Of a stretch of DNA of 64,000 nt, positions 41,882 to 54,211 are shown piece by piece. Location: NCBI GenBank assembly GCA_030762935.1, contig CM060883.1, forward strand, positions 53,156,001 through 53,220,000. Reading direction: 5' to 3'. Made by a program: the position numbers and the translations under genes. The notes beneath the pieces are model-generated. The model worked only from the letters and a program-made list of their open reading frames with translations, was not told the DNA's origin and made no database searches. Position 1 is the first letter of the stretch; every line of letters starts with the position of its first letter. The stretch is from Hymenopus coronatus (Eukaryota; Arthropoda; Insecta; Mantodea; Hymenopodidae).

Positions 41882-42362
41882 CTATATATTTATTTAAAAT
41901 TATTTCGCTAGATTACTCTTCGGCGATTTTCTACTTAAAATTTACTACGTTTGATAATTATCGTTTTTATAAGGTGTTACGTAGATATATGTATGGGTAT
42001 TAATTCAAACGCTTACAAGCTAATTAACACCGCATTTTAGGTGAAGCCTTTAACTTCACGGGCAAGAAATGACTTGCGTCAGTTTTCTTCTGGCGAGTCT
42101 GTTTCTGGATGTGCATTTGCTTAATCGAATGGCGGAAAAAGTGAGCGTTGTTGAGACAGAATGATCTGATTTATGATACAATGGTCAAGAATGTTACGAC
42201 ACAGGGTCTAACAAGAGAGGCGACACTTCCAACTAACAAATACGCCACAGGAGAAAAACCTCTTATGTCCGCTTTGGCAAATTTAACACTATCAAAGGAA
42301 AAGCTTCAATCTGTGTGGATCATGTACAGTTGAACCACACTTATGTTATTCACTTCTGCGTT
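41882..42362. other. No recognisable feature
   Basis: AT-rich. The open frame at 42148-42333 has no recognised motif. Confidence 0.4.
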
Positions 42363-43247
42363 TTTTATTTTCTCTACCAAATGCTAAGTGCATATTTTAC
42401 ATATGTAGTAAGTAAAGGAGTTGTATTTCACCCACAATTTTGATACCGAGATATTTCACCTAAAATAAGTTTTTGAGGCACCCTGAAACAAATACAATCA
42501 GTGTGTGTCTCTGTATATGTATAAAACCCTATATATAACTCAAAAACGTAAAGTCTGTTAAATACCAGACTTGATAATTTAAATTCAGCATCTTCCAAAG
42601 TTGCAAAAATTAGATTTTCAAGAACACCCCCCCCCAAACTACCCTTTACATGTCAACTTTTTCGAAAAGGTCGACTTCCTCATAAGCGGCTCTAACAATT
42701 TTGATTGGAATACCCTGAGATGTAAATATATTTACATGGAAATAAAACGTATACCTTCAATTTTTAAGAATGGCATCTGAAGACCTCTATATTACCTCCA
42801 TATTCTGAAAGACTTTTCCATAACTGTTAAACAAAAGGAATGGACATAAACGTACTAAAGAGATAGATCTTGTTAAAAACACACAATTTGTTATACACCT
42901 ACATTTTTTTTTTTGGAGTTAACCATTTTCGATATATTCCTTATTATTGGTTTCAATTTTAAAATATCTAAAATTTTCTCAAACGGGAATATGTAATTCC
43001 ATTTTTTTTTGTTTTACTAAAAAGGCACCGAATTTTAATCATCAAGCAACAGCATTTAAAATATTTGACTATCTCTTAACCTAGTGTATTCCCTTATTTC
43101 TCTTTACTTACAAGAAACTAACTAATAAGAACCATTTCTGTTAATGCATATCGTGATAAGTCAGATGAAGATAAAATAATGATCTTTTATAAGAATGGTT
43201 TGTTACAGAATAGGTAGAGGAAATCATATGAATTAAACGCATCCGAA
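42363..43247 (+). mobile_element. HINE-like repeat, full-length diverged copy
   Basis: TTTATTTTCTCTACCAAATG start, internal blocks, and an end at GAGGAAATCATATGAATTAA then ACGCATCCGA. Confidence 0.82.
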
Positions 43248-43270
43248 TTTTTAAACCATTACTTCGAGTC

Positions 43271-43312
<42 letters not shown>
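43271..43312. repeat. (GT)n microsatellite
   Basis: About 20 dinucleotide units. Confidence 0.97.
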
Positions 43313-43314
<2 letters not shown>

Positions 43315-43371
43315 AAACTTGCCAATATTATTATTCGTAATTCAAATTAAAACACACCACACCACACTCGC

Positions 43372-43514
43372 ACACACGGACCTTTTTCCAAAAATGTTTT
43401 TTTTATTCAGGGGAACCCAAAACATGTATTTCCGGTGAAATCTCGGTATCGAATTTTTGGGTGCAATACAATACCTTCTCTATACACTATGTACATAGTA
43501 CGTGTAGAGAAAAT
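43372..43514 (-). mobile_element. HINE-like 5' end fragment
   Basis: Runs from GGACCTTTTTCCAAAAATG to GTACGTGTAGAGAAAATA. Nearly identical in sequence to the same part of the copies at 39374-40182 and 44530-45565. Confidence 0.8.
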
Positions 43515-43633
43515 AGAGAGCATCCATTAAATGACGAAACAATAAGGTATAGAAGCAAATAAAACTGTGTTACATTCATTGTGTACTGCACTATAGAGTT
43601 CCCTTATCTCTTCCAATTATCATCTACTCCTTT

Positions 43634-44474
43634 TTACTTTCTTTAGCTCCGTATGTACAATGTACATTGGGATAGAGAAGTATTGTATTCCACCCAAAAA
43701 TTCGTTGCCGAGATTTCACCGGAAATATATGTTTTAGGGTCCCCTGTATCCAAAAAAAGCATTTTCACGTGTGTTTGTGAACAAGATAACTCAAAAACGA
43801 AAAGTTGGTAACATACCAAACTTGGTATTTAAGTTTAGTATTTTCCAGGGATGTGACACGAAGATTTTGAGAAAAATTCCCCACCCCCAACTACCCTTTA
43901 CATGGAACTTTTTTCAAAAATTTTGAATTTCTCAAAAATGACTAACGATTTTGATTAAAGTATCATATATTAAAGACATTTACCTGACAAATAAAATGTA
44001 TATCTTGAATTTTCTGGGAATAGCTTCTGAAGAGTAGTTTATACTGGATGAATTTTATGGAATTTTGCATAACTGCTAAACCGTAAAACTTAGATAAAAA
44101 CTTACTACACAAGAAATGTAGAGCACGCTAAAGCACACAATTTAAGTTATATACATTTTTTTCGTGGAGTTGATTGTTTTTGAGATATTCATTGTTTTTG
44201 GTTTCAGCTATGAAAAACTTATACTTTTCTCATACAGGAATTTGTCAACTGCTGTCCATACAAACTAAGGAACTTCAGTGACATGGCAACCAGCTTTTGA
44301 CTATCACTTTAACCTATGTTACTCCCTTATTTGGCTTCTACTTACAAGGAAGCAAGTAATAAGACTATTTCTGCTATTTTTTCTGATTAGCACGAAGTAA
44401 ATAGAAGAATAAGCTTTTTAAGAATAATTTGTTGCAGAGATGTAGAGAAAGTCATGTGAATGGAACAAATCAGA
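43634..44474 (+). mobile_element. HINE-like repeat, complete copy
   Basis: Starts TTACTTTCTTTAGCTCC, ends GAGAAAGTCATGTGAATGGA then ACAAATCAGA. 841 bp, T runs on both flanks. Confidence 0.88.
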
Positions 44475-44529
44475 TTTTTTATTTCGGATTTGTTTTTTGA
44501 TTGATTAGTACAATAACTTAGTAGGGTGG

Positions 44530-44969
44530 TGTAGAATTGTAGATTCTTAAATTTCCATGTAAAGGGTAGTTTGTGCTGGGGGGGATTTTCTTGAAAATGT
44601 TCGTGTCGAACTCTTGGAAGATACGAAACATAAATACCAAGTTTGGCATTTAACGCGCTTTTCATTTTTAGTCTACGCTGTTCTCTCTCTCTCTCTCTGA
44701 CACACACACACGCACACACACACGCTTATTTCTCTATATACTTAATGCTAATCGAGATAAAGATTAGCAGAAATGGTCTTATTACTTGCTTTCTTCAAAG
44801 TAGAAGGGAAATCGGAGAATGCACTAGGCTAAAACATAATCAAATCTTTTAAAAGCTGGTTGCCAGGTGGTTGAAATACGATTTTTTGCATTAGCAGGAG
44901 TTGAAAAATTCATGGATGAGAAAAATAAAAGTATTTTAAAACCGAAACGAAAATGATCAATTCCACGAA

Positions 44970-45022
<53 letters not shown>

Positions 45023-45565
45023 ACTAATAGTGTGTTTTAACGACATATACATTTATTATGTCGGAAATTTTTGTCTATCTCTCACGGGGTTTACCAGTTG
45101 TGCAGCATTCATCCAGAATAAGGGGGTCTTCAGAAGGTATTCTCAAAAAAATGAACATATACATTTAATTTGTCATGTAAAATATTTAATCAGAATATGG
45201 TATTCTAATCAAAATCGTTTGAGCCATTTTTCAAAAACTCAAAATTTGTGGTTTTTCTCCTGTAAAGAATAGCTTTTGGGATGAGGGAAATTTTCTTAAA
45301 ATCTACGTGTCTCATCCTTGAAAGATACTAAACTTAAATACCAAGTTTGGTATGTTGGCAACTTTTCGCTTTTGAGTTAACGTGTTCAGACACACGGACA
45401 CATAGACGCACTTACACGTACAGAGGCCTTTTTCTAAAAATACTTCTTTTTTGGATACAGGGGAACCAAAACGTGTATTTTTGGTGAAATCTCGGTATCA
45501 AATTTGTAGGTGAAATGAAATACCTTCTCTATACACTATGTACATAGTACGTGTAGAGAAAGTAA
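44530..45565 (-). mobile_element. HINE-like copy (5' fragment plus main body)
   Basis: 44530-44720 is a 5'-half fragment ending in a CT/CA-repeat region. 44725-45565 is a nearly full copy ending GTACGTGTAGAGAAAGTAA. An (AT)n tract at 44975-45017 lies inside. The next copy starts two bases after its end. Confidence 0.8.
44975..45017. repeat. (AT)n microsatellite inside a HINE-like copy
   Basis: About 21 units. The copy at 50.4 kb has an (AT)n expansion in a different part of the family sequence. Confidence 0.97.
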
Positions 45566-45567
45566 AA

Positions 45568-46380
45568 GTGTGATTCACTCACATGACTTTCTCTAGTTAT
45601 TCCACAAAACAACTTATCTTACAAAAGAATACTCTTTTATTATGCTAATAAAGATAAAAATTACCAAAAAATGGTCTTTGTAAGTAGGAGAGAAATAAGG
45701 GAATGCATTGTGTTAAAGCGAGAGTCAAATCACTCAAAAGCCCGTTTCTAAGTGAAACATTTGAAATCCGGTTCTGTTTGATTGCTCGGGAATTAAACAA
45801 AGGAGAGATAATAAATATGTCTTCCCGTTTGAAAAACGGTGAAGTAGCTTAAAACTGAAACCAATAACTCGGAATATCTCGAAAATGTTGAATTCTACGA
45901 AAAATGTATGCGACGTAAATTGTTTTTTTAATGAAATCTAATTTTTTGTATAGTAAGTTTTTGTCTATCTCTTACGGTTTACCATTATACAACATTCATC
46001 CAGAATGAAGAGGTCTTCAGAGGCTATTCCCAGAAAATTCAATTTACAGATTTCGTTTGTCATAGAACTATCTTAAATATTTTAATCAAGTGGTTAGAGC
46101 CATTTTGAGAAAATAAAAACTTTTAAAACATACTATATGGAAAGTGTAGTTGGGTGTGGGTGGATTTTCCTGAAAATCTTCGTGTCGCATACTTGTAAGA
46201 TACAGAACTTAAATATCGAGTTTGGTATTTAACCGACTTTTCGTTTTTGAGCTTTGCCGCACACAGTAGTTTTCTCTAAAAATTCCTTTTTTGACTCGGG
46301 GGACATCAAAACATATATTGCCGATGAATTCTTCCTATAGAATGTTTGAGTGGAGTACCTTTTTTAGGTACTATGTAAAC
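45568..46380 (-). mobile_element. HINE-like repeat abutting the previous copy
   Basis: Begins GTGATTCACTCACATGACTT (family 3' end reversed) directly after the 5' end of the preceding copy, and runs to AGGTACTATGTAAACCC near 46380. Confidence 0.8.
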
Positions 46381-46385
46381 CCATC

Positions 46386-46387
<2 letters not shown>

Positions 46388-46425
<38 letters not shown>
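46388..46425. repeat. Poly-A run
   Basis: 38 A residues at the end of a HINE-like copy. Confidence 0.95.
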
Positions 46426-46427
<2 letters not shown>

Positions 46428-47034
46428 TATGTCTGGAACGCCAAGTTCATCTAAGTCCCTTACGCACAGCGCCTTGTATACACCATTGCGATACAAATGT
46501 ATAGCGGCAGCAACAAGCTGTCCAAGTTCCAAAACTTAATATTACTAACCCGTCTGATCAATAATCACAATAATATACATAACTTAAGCTTCTTCAGCAA
46601 CAAACTATCAATATTAACTAAAATCATTAACGACACAAAACATGATACAGTTTGTATTGTACGGCATTACTAAGTCTGCCACCTTCTCTGCGTGTTCACT
46701 GTAGCGCTGTGGCAAAACATAGATCACAGGTTCGTTTCTCACGTGTACCAAACATTTTTTTTCCATTAATGCTGTTGAATCAACACACAGCGGCTATTTA
46801 TTTTTGACATACCTATTTCATAGACGGCATTCGGCACAATTAATAATATGATAGTGATTATGATGCTTATTTAAGGATTTATTCTACCCAACAGCAATAT
46901 GCTGCCCACAAAAGCATGTGGTGCGCAGAATGGTCCGCAAATGCAACAGGTAAAACAGTTTTCTCTCATTGAAAGAACAAATGGTATGAAAATATACTAA
47001 AAGTATTATCTTGGTTCAGTGCTTACGGTCTTAG
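46426..47034. other. No firm feature
   Basis: A weak tRNA-like stretch (TAGCGCTGTGG ... AGGTTCGTTTC) at about 46702-46745. The rest is unassigned. Confidence 0.35.
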
Positions 47035-47132
47035 GGCTAAAATCTGCCAACGTTTCGCCCATCTTATGATGAAGCTTCCTCAGGGCTTACTGGTTCATCA
47101 TAAGATGGGCGAAACGTTGGCAGATTTTAGCC
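47035..47132. repeat. Compact foldback with GAAACGTTGG core
   Basis: Arms 47035-47073 and 47094-47132 are exact inverted repeats of 39 bases, with a 20-base loop. The minus strand reads CCCTGAGGAAGC, a possible stem, then GGGCGAAACGTTGGCAG: CTGANGA and GAAA in hammerhead order. It shares GAAACGTTGG with the foldbacks at 37.0 and 58.9 kb but otherwise differs. Possibly a Penelope-type terminal repeat fragment. Confidence 0.65.
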
Positions 47133-47189
47133 TCAAGACGCGGTCTACACCGGAAGCACTGGACCAAGATAATTCTAATATTGGCCGAG

Positions 47190-47911
47190 GAAGTTTCGAA
47201 CACACACTAAAAGTATTGTTAAGAAAACCAATGCTTTTAAACATTTTAAGGAATACAATTTTGAACAAATTTGATTTTTGGGGGGAGGTAGAAACTTTAT
47301 GTATAAAATGCTCTCTGCACCCTTCACAAACTGATCCAACAGGAAAATGCCAATCGCAACTGGATAACGCAATATTCTCAGATGAGGTAACATTTTCTTC
47401 CACACATAAGGGAAAGTGGGTCCCGATACGACGCGTAATACTTGGTTTCACAATATTCCATCATGGTCACGTATCTGTATCGTGTTAGGGCTGGGTACAA
47501 GGGACGGTCTAGGTGTGCTGTGACAGCTTGACGATACACTGAACGGTGTGCAGTACACGGTAATACTTGATAATATTTTGATTCCTGTGAATGAGATATC
47601 TTGATGGAATTGCTGAATTTGTTCAGGATAATCATCCTATCCAAACATCTCGAAAGGTTTCAAATTGGTTTTCAGAGAAGCAATATATCACAGTGGTAGA
47701 ATGTGACAATGTGTGGGTTGTAGTAAAAATGGAGTTGCGCTCCAATTTACCTGTAGATGGGCGATGGAAAAAAGACTTCTCCTAGGCACAAATTCAAAAA
47801 GTCTGGGATCTTGTAGCGTTTCGTCCACATTACTGCAGGCATTTAATTTTGTCTAGGCCCCAAAGATTGAGGGCAGTTTTGCGGGCTGATGGTTCATTCA
47901 CTTGTTATTAA
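47190..47911 (+). pseudogene. Tc1-like transposase remnant
   Basis: Reads in shifting frames: HTLKVLLRKPMLLNIL, IFSDEVTF (first catalytic D), FVQDNHPIQTSRKV (second), SNWFSEKQYITVVE, NVWVVVKMELRSNLP, VWDLVAFRPHYCRHL and LRAVLRADGSFTCY with a stop at 47909. The segment that normally carries the third acidic residue (SPDLNPIE type) is missing between ITVVE and NVW, so it cannot be catalytic. Several stops and shifts. No TIRs found. Confidence 0.75.
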
Positions 47912-48104
47912 TTATGTTTATTTTTTGGTTTTAGTTTTAGAAGATAATAGTTTAATTACACATTTTTACGTTATTTAACACGAGTGTTAGTAGAATTATA
48001 TTGTTGTGTGCATAGATAGGCTCATAATTTAAAATTTAAAAGTTCTACATGTCCAGTCATAAAATTAAAAAACATAAAAAAAAAAAAGACAAACGGTTCA
48101 ATAT

Positions 48105-48175
48105 TTGAACCTAGGAACCTATGAATGGAAGCAAGATCTTAATCTCTCGGCCACTGTAACGTTGACTGTTTTTTA
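48105..48175 (-). repeat. tRNA-like SINE head, Ser/Leu-like
   Basis: Minus-strand TGGCCGAGAGATTAAGATC at the A-box position and TAGGTTCAAATATTGAACC at the B-box position. Imperfect, so probably a decayed SINE head. Confidence 0.45.
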
Positions 48176-48239
48176 ATACTCATAAGTTGAACATTTTGCT
48201 GTCAGTCACAGACCATTGCACTATTTTTTCTAGTGATTT

Positions 48240-48465
48240 TTTTATAGTGCTTAACGCCCGCTTTTACTACTTGTGGCACCGCAGGCGATGACACTGGTGA
48301 TACATGGAATGAAGATAGAGCACCGGTGGATTACGATGGCGGGGGAAACCGACGTCGCTTTGTCCACCACAAATCTCGCATGCCGTCGCTTGGGATTGAC
48401 CCCGGGCCGTCTAGATGAGAGGCGAGTGGTCTAACCTTTCGGCCACTGAGCGGCCTCGGTTTGCA
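48240..48465 (-). repeat. SINE family F, partial
   Basis: Plus-strand GGCGGGGGAAACCGACGTCG, GTCCACCACAAATC and CCGTCTAGATGAGAGGCGAG match the head half of the copy at 28560-28895. The A box lies in the minus-strand head near 48450. Confidence 0.7.
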
Positions 48466-49071
48466 TTGTGAAGACCGCATATACATGAAGCTCTTCGATT
48501 GACCCATGGAATCTTGGTATGGCTCATTTGTGTCCACGGGTGTACATTGTATGTACACACGTGCTACAGAAAATAAAAATCTAAAACCATCTACTTGGAG
48601 AAAATATTCCTCTCATGTTGGACTTAGAAAAAATCGGGCTTCTCGTGTTCGAAAGTAAAGCCCATAAGCAATATTAGCTTCCTACCTATCTGAAAATATG
48701 GAAGCTTGGGTTCAAGAAATGATGACAGATAGGCCGTTGTTGCTGATAGCGGAATGAGAGTAGTAGGCGGCAGAAGACAGTGGCAGCAATAACACTACAC
48801 CCACCAAGTACCGGCTGCAGTTTCCATAAGTTTCTTGCTGTCGAGTAAAGGCAGCAAATATCCCATTACCACGCTTCTCTCCCTGACCACGTGGACATAC
48901 GTCACATAGACATAAAACTCCTAACAAAGTAGCTACGATCATATCACTTATAAACTAAAAATCCATATCTGAAGGTCGTAGTTTACAGCTCATCTTCGAT
49001 CGCTTGAGACTTAGATGCGCTCGTAACTGTGTAGAATCGTTGCTCTGTCGGCGCAAGAAACAAACTGCTCT
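48466..49071. other. No recognisable feature
   Basis: The minus-strand frame 48712-48942 has no known motif. Confidence 0.4.
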
Positions 49072-49360
49072 GTTTTTCGTAGTCGGCTTATCCTCCCCAT
49101 ATGCAAGACTGACGAGAGCGTGACAGCTCGTAACCACAGAATGAAGAACCGGGAATGAGGGGGCGGCCCGTAGCCAGACATGAGCGAGAGGAAGTGGATG
49201 ATATGAATGCAAGCGAAATGGATGGTAGGGAAGGGGATGATGAAGCAATTGGTGGAATGAGTGGCGGGGAAAACCGGAGAAAACCCACCCAAATGCCATA
49301 TGCACCCGGGCCGCCTAGGTGGGAGGCGTACGGTCTGACCACTCTGCCACGGCGTCCCCA
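49072..49360 (-). repeat. tRNA-derived SINE, family F, near-complete
   Basis: Minus-strand head GACGCCGTGGCAGAGTGGTC with a perfect A box (TGGCAGAGTGG). The plus-strand body has AGCAATTGGTGGAATGAGTG and CCGGAGAAAACCCACCCA. Confidence 0.82.
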
Positions 49361-49460
49361 ACTGTTCTATGTACGGAGATAAATCTATGCCTATAACAAA
49401 AACTCGCACGGATGTTTTGTAATGTCAGATAGTTCCTATTTTGATAATTCTTTTATTTTT

Positions 49461-50428
49461 TTACTTTCTCTACACGTACTGTGCACATACTATATAGAGA
49501 AGATATTGTATTCAACCCAATAATTCGAAACCGAGATTTCACCGTAAATACACGTTTTAGAGTCTCCTGTATAACAACATTTTTAGAAAAAGGGCCATGT
49601 GTATCCGTGTGTCTATGAACACAACTCAAAAACGAAAAGCCCGTTAAATACCAAACTTGCTATTTAAGTTCAATATCTTCCATATATATAGTATATTTTC
49701 AAGAAAATAACCAAATCCCTAACTACCATTTATATGGAAACATTTTCGAACATTTTGATTTTCTCAAAAATGGCTCAAACGATTTTTATTAAAATATCGC
49801 ATATTTAAGATATTTAAAAAGATAAACTGTATATGTTCGATTTCTTGGAGATAGCCTTTAAAGTCTTCTTCATTCTGGATGCCTATTGCATAACTGGTAT
49901 ACCGTAAGAGCTAGACAAAAACTTACTGCATAAAAAGTGTAGATCTGTCAAAATTGAAAATTTTTGTCCTTTATATTTTTCTTGCAAATCTAACCGTTTC
50001 CCAGATGTTCCTCGTTATTGGTTTCACTTTTAAAATACTATACTTTTTCAAACAGGAGATTGTCCGTCAGAGGCGGTCAAAACCGTCTAGAAAATTCAAG
50101 ACATACATTTTATTTGTGATGTAAATATCTTTAATATATGGTATATATTTGAGAAAAACAAAAGTTTCAGACATTTTCCATGAGAGATTTACGCGTATAG
50201 GAAGTATAAGTAATTTTAGAAAAATATCCGTGTATGTTAGTGTCCTTGTGTCTGTGAACACAGCTGAAAATAGAAGAGTTGGTAAAGTATCAAACTTGGT
50301 ATTTAAGTTTAGTATCTTCCAAACATGAGGACGCTTTATATGGATAAAATTCAAAAGTTTTGATTTTCTCAAAAACGGCTCTAACGACTTTGATTAAATA
50401 CGTAGTGTATTAAACACATTTACATGTA

Positions 50429-50480
<52 letters not shown>

Positions 50481-50905
50481 TTTTTATCAATAGCTCTGAA
50501 CTCCTGTTCATTCTGGATGACTTTTGCAGAATTGGTTTACCGTAAGAGATAGACAGAAATTTAGTATATAAAAACATAGATCTCGTTAAGACATACAATT
50601 TATGTATACAATTGTTTATTGGAGTTGACCATTTCCGAGATATTCCTTGTTATTTGTTTCAGTTTTGAAATACTTGAAATTTTTGTCGTACGGGAACTTC
50701 TCAACTACTGGCCATGAAAATAAACTAATTTCAATTCATATATCAGCTTAAAACATTTACTATAGCTTTAGCGTATTCCTTTATTTCTCTCCTACTTATA
50801 AACAGCTAATTAATACGACAAAGTAGAGAGAAGGATTAGATTTTATAAAAATAATATGTTTAGAGTAGCTAGAGAAAGTAATATGAATGGAACACATGAT
50901 ATTTT
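49461..50905. mobile_element. HINE-like composite
   Basis: 49461-50075 is a plus-oriented copy from its 5' end (TTACTTTCTCTACACGTACT) to CAAACAGGAG. 50083-50190 is a minus-oriented fragment. 50190-50905 is plus-oriented to the 3' end (GTAATATGAATGGAACACAT), with an (AT)n expansion at 50433-50475. Confidence 0.78.
50433..50475. repeat. (AT)n microsatellite
   Basis: About 21 units inside a HINE-like copy. Confidence 0.96.
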
Positions 50906-50934
50906 CACCTCTTTCCAATTTAGCTGGCGTGGTC

Positions 50935-51151
50935 ATATCGAGTTTCTTGTTTAAGCTTTTTTGTCTTTATTCTTTGAACTTTAGGTTAACTTTCTATAGC
51001 TTTTTCACGCTCACTCTAACAAATACATTTCCGGACTCCATAAAGGAGACGGAATAGTCTTAATTAAATAAAATTTTCCACTCCCGGTTGGGAATCGGAC
51101 CCTAAATCTCCGGCTGAGAAATCAGCTCTCCGACTATTTGATAATGGAGGT
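50935..51151 (-). repeat. tRNA-derived SINE, family C, diverged
   Basis: The minus-strand head has CTGATTTCTCAGCCGGAGA, a B box with one change (GGTCCGATTCC), and the body GGAGTCCGGAAATGTATTTG. Confidence 0.7.
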
Positions 51152-52676
51152 AGACATCTGTCGTTTAACTTAGTGATGAATCATTTAAAGCAATTCGATT
51201 AATTCCTTTTCATACATGGTAATTAACATCATAGTAACTAGTAAATCTGAACAGATAACATTAAAAGCAACTGCATTTAATGCCAAAACTGAAAATGTAC
51301 TCAAACTACTACTGGGTTTTCAGAATTCAGATTTGTTAAGTTTTATTTACGCCTTATTTCAAATGTGCAGATAGCTCTTCGTGCTTTAAAAGAGTTGCAG
51401 AACTCAACAGGGCAATTACAAGTAAATATTGGTCAATGACGATGTTAACAAATAGCATGAACGACTATCGTTATACTCCTCTTACATATCAAAGAAACGG
51501 TGAGGGAACCGCGCTCATTGAGAGGCAGTTCTCAGGCTTATACTGGAGTACGAGATTACATAATACAAGAACGGTGTAAGCAGATCGACGAGATTAAGTT
51601 TTCCACTTCAGTTACTGAGTTTTTTTGAGAGAATAAAATCACCTTTTAGATTGGCATGTAATTAAAATATTTTATTTGACCTATCAGTATCCACCAACTT
51701 TTGTAATTGTGTGTACCAGGTGGCCCAACAGTCCTGTACGCGAGTGATCGTACCTTAGAACCAGACTTTATGTAAACAAAATGTTTTATATTCCTTCGCA
51801 TTAGATTGTGTTCATATCAGCGGCGAGGAACAAACTACCCACGTTATATTAGGGATAGAAAAGAGAGGGAACGACACATCACAAAACTGAACGGAAGCTG
51901 GAACTCAGTTTGGTTAATTATTTACGTTATTCATTATTTCATATTAATCAAAGATTTAGAACTATATTAGATTAACATACTTATTGAAATAATTGTGCAT
52001 ATTGAAGATAGTACTGGTTAAGGTGTGCTGTGGTTTCTCTGATATCGCGGAATAGTGAATGACGTCATTTATATTTACTTTAAAGTGGGTTCAAGTGAGT
52101 CAATTGTAGTTCTGTCGTTTTCTTCAGTTAATTTTTTTCCTTTTTTATAAAAATACAGTTTTCGAGTCCGATCGGGACTCCGGCGCTGTATTCTCTTTTT
52201 CCTCTTGTTTCATTTTCCTAGCATTTACTTTGTTTTCTGTTTTACTATCGTTTGCTTTTTCTACTATTACACACATATACACATTTTACCAACATATAAA
52301 CACTCATGCCCACGATCCCCTGCGTCACGAAGCACCAAAGCGAGGTACTTTAGAGAGCGCAGCCATGAGGACCGGCGTTTTCGGACAATCATTCATATAC
52401 GCCTGATGATTCCGCAAACCCTGCAACCTTCTGAGATAAAAAGGTTGCCGGGCGTCGCTGAAACAAAAAGTGCGCAAAGAAATAGCTACTTACGCAGCTT
52501 GGGAGACGAACAAGCCACGAGGCCGGGTTTCCTATAACACCTGTAACACTTGAGCAGATATGAAGAGCCCATTCTCAGTCTCCCCGTCCCAAACTAGGAA
52601 CAAAAACAATCTGGACTTGGTGTCTAACTTATAACCATATAGGAAATAATTTTCTCATTTGTTAGCTAAAAAATCT
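51152..52676. other. Unassigned; GC-richer block at 52.14-52.56 kb
   Basis: 51152-52140 is AT-rich and featureless. At 52160-52186 GAGTCCGATCGGGACTC is a short perfect-looking palindrome. At 52310-52560 a GC-richer block has an open frame of 110 codons (52205-52537) with low-complexity start and no recognised motif. Confidence 0.35.
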
Positions 52677-53396
52677 GAAGTGTACCATTCAGATGACTTT
52701 TTTTTAGAAGTTCCCACACAAACTTTCCTTACAAAGGATTATTCTTTATATACATCAAGCTAATCGAGATTAACATTAGCAGAATTAGTCTTATTACCTG
52801 CTTCGTTGTAAGCAGAAGGGAAGTAAAGGAATACACTGGGCTAAAGCGATGGTCAAAATTTTAAAAGGCTATCACTTTATGAAACAATTAAAATATGCTT
52901 CATTTTGCATTTCCGGGGGTAAAACAATAGAGATGAAACGAAAGATGTCTTCCCGCTTGGGGAAAGTTAAGTAATTTAAAATTGAGACCGATAACAAGGA
53001 ATATCCAGAAACGGTTAACTCTAAAAACATGCACATGGCATAAATTGTTTGTTTTAATGAGATCTACATTTGTGTATATTAAGCTTTTGTATATATATAT
53101 ATTACGGTTTACGAGTTGTACAAAGTCATGAAGAATGAGAACATCACAGGCTATTGCCAGAAAATTCAAGATATACATTTCGTTTGTCATAAAAATATCT
53201 TAAACAAAACCAAAACAAATTTTTCGAAAATTGTTCCATGTAAAGGGTAGCTGGGGATTTTCTTAAAAATCTTCATGTCGCATTGTTGGAAGATACTGAA
53301 CTTAAAAACCAAGCTTAGTATTTATTCGACCTGTCATTTCTTAACTATGCTACCCAGAGACACACAGTTGCACACAGAGGAATATTTTTCTAAAAT
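52677..53396 (-). mobile_element. HINE-like copy, 5' truncated
   Basis: Starts TCTGAAGTGTACCATTCAGA (family 3' end reversed) and continues to CACACAGAGGAATATTTTTC. Confidence 0.78.
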
Positions 53397-53403
53397 ATAT
53401 ATT

Positions 53404-54211
53404 TTCGAAGAAAGGAGACTATTTCTGCTAATTTTTCTCGATTAGCATGAAATAAATAAAATAATAAGCTTATTAACAATACTTTGTTACAGAGATATAG
53501 AGAACGTCATGTCTCCTTCGCACATAGTAGAGATATAAATATAGTTTTATTCCATCTAAGGATTCGACACAGATTTAATTAAAATACACGTTTTAGGATC
53601 CCCTATATAAAACGATTTTAGAAAAATTTCCGTTTGTGTATGTGTGAGAACAGAATCACTCAAAAACTAAAAGTCTGTTAAACATCAAATGTATCAGTTA
53701 AGTTCAGCATCTACCAAGCATGCAGCACAAGATTTTCAAGAAAATCTCTTCCATCCCAATACCTTTTTACATGGAAAGATTTTCTAACATTTTTATTTTT
53801 TAAAAATAGTTCTAACTTTTATATTTCGTTAAACATACAAGTTGTCATATTCATTTTTTGTGTGAATTTAACAATTTCGGAAGTATTTCGTATTACTGAC
53901 TTCCATTCTAAAATACTTATAATTTTGTCAAACAGGAAGTTGTCATCCGATTTTCTATTATTTTTCTCCTGGCCAGCAAATAGAACCGAATTTTAAAGGC
54001 AGTCTTATCGATTGGCTTTAAAATATTTAACTATCGTTTTAGTCTAGTGCAGTGTTATGTCCCGTTCACTTACAAGGAACCAAGTTATAAGACTATTTCT
54101 ACTAATGTTTATTTGGATTAGCTTGAAGTGGAATAGAAGATTAATATTGTGGAAGATTAGTTTGTTTGAAGAACAGGAGGAGAAAGTCATATGAATGGAA
54201 CACATGAGATT
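53404..54211 (+). mobile_element. HINE-like fragments
   Basis: 53404-53515 is a 3' end piece (GAGACTATTTCTGCTAATTT to AGAACGTCATGTC). 53516-54211 is a diverged plus-oriented copy ending GAAAGTCATATGAATGGAAC then ACATGAGA. Confidence 0.72.

Noticed and set aside
48955..49409. Overlapping minus-strand frames of 84-132 codons
   Set aside because: They coincide with a family F SINE and disagree in frame; no protein family seen.
52205..52537. Plus-strand frame of 110 codons
   Set aside because: Starts in a T-rich hydrophobic low-complexity stretch and has no recognised motif or splice context; left as unassigned.
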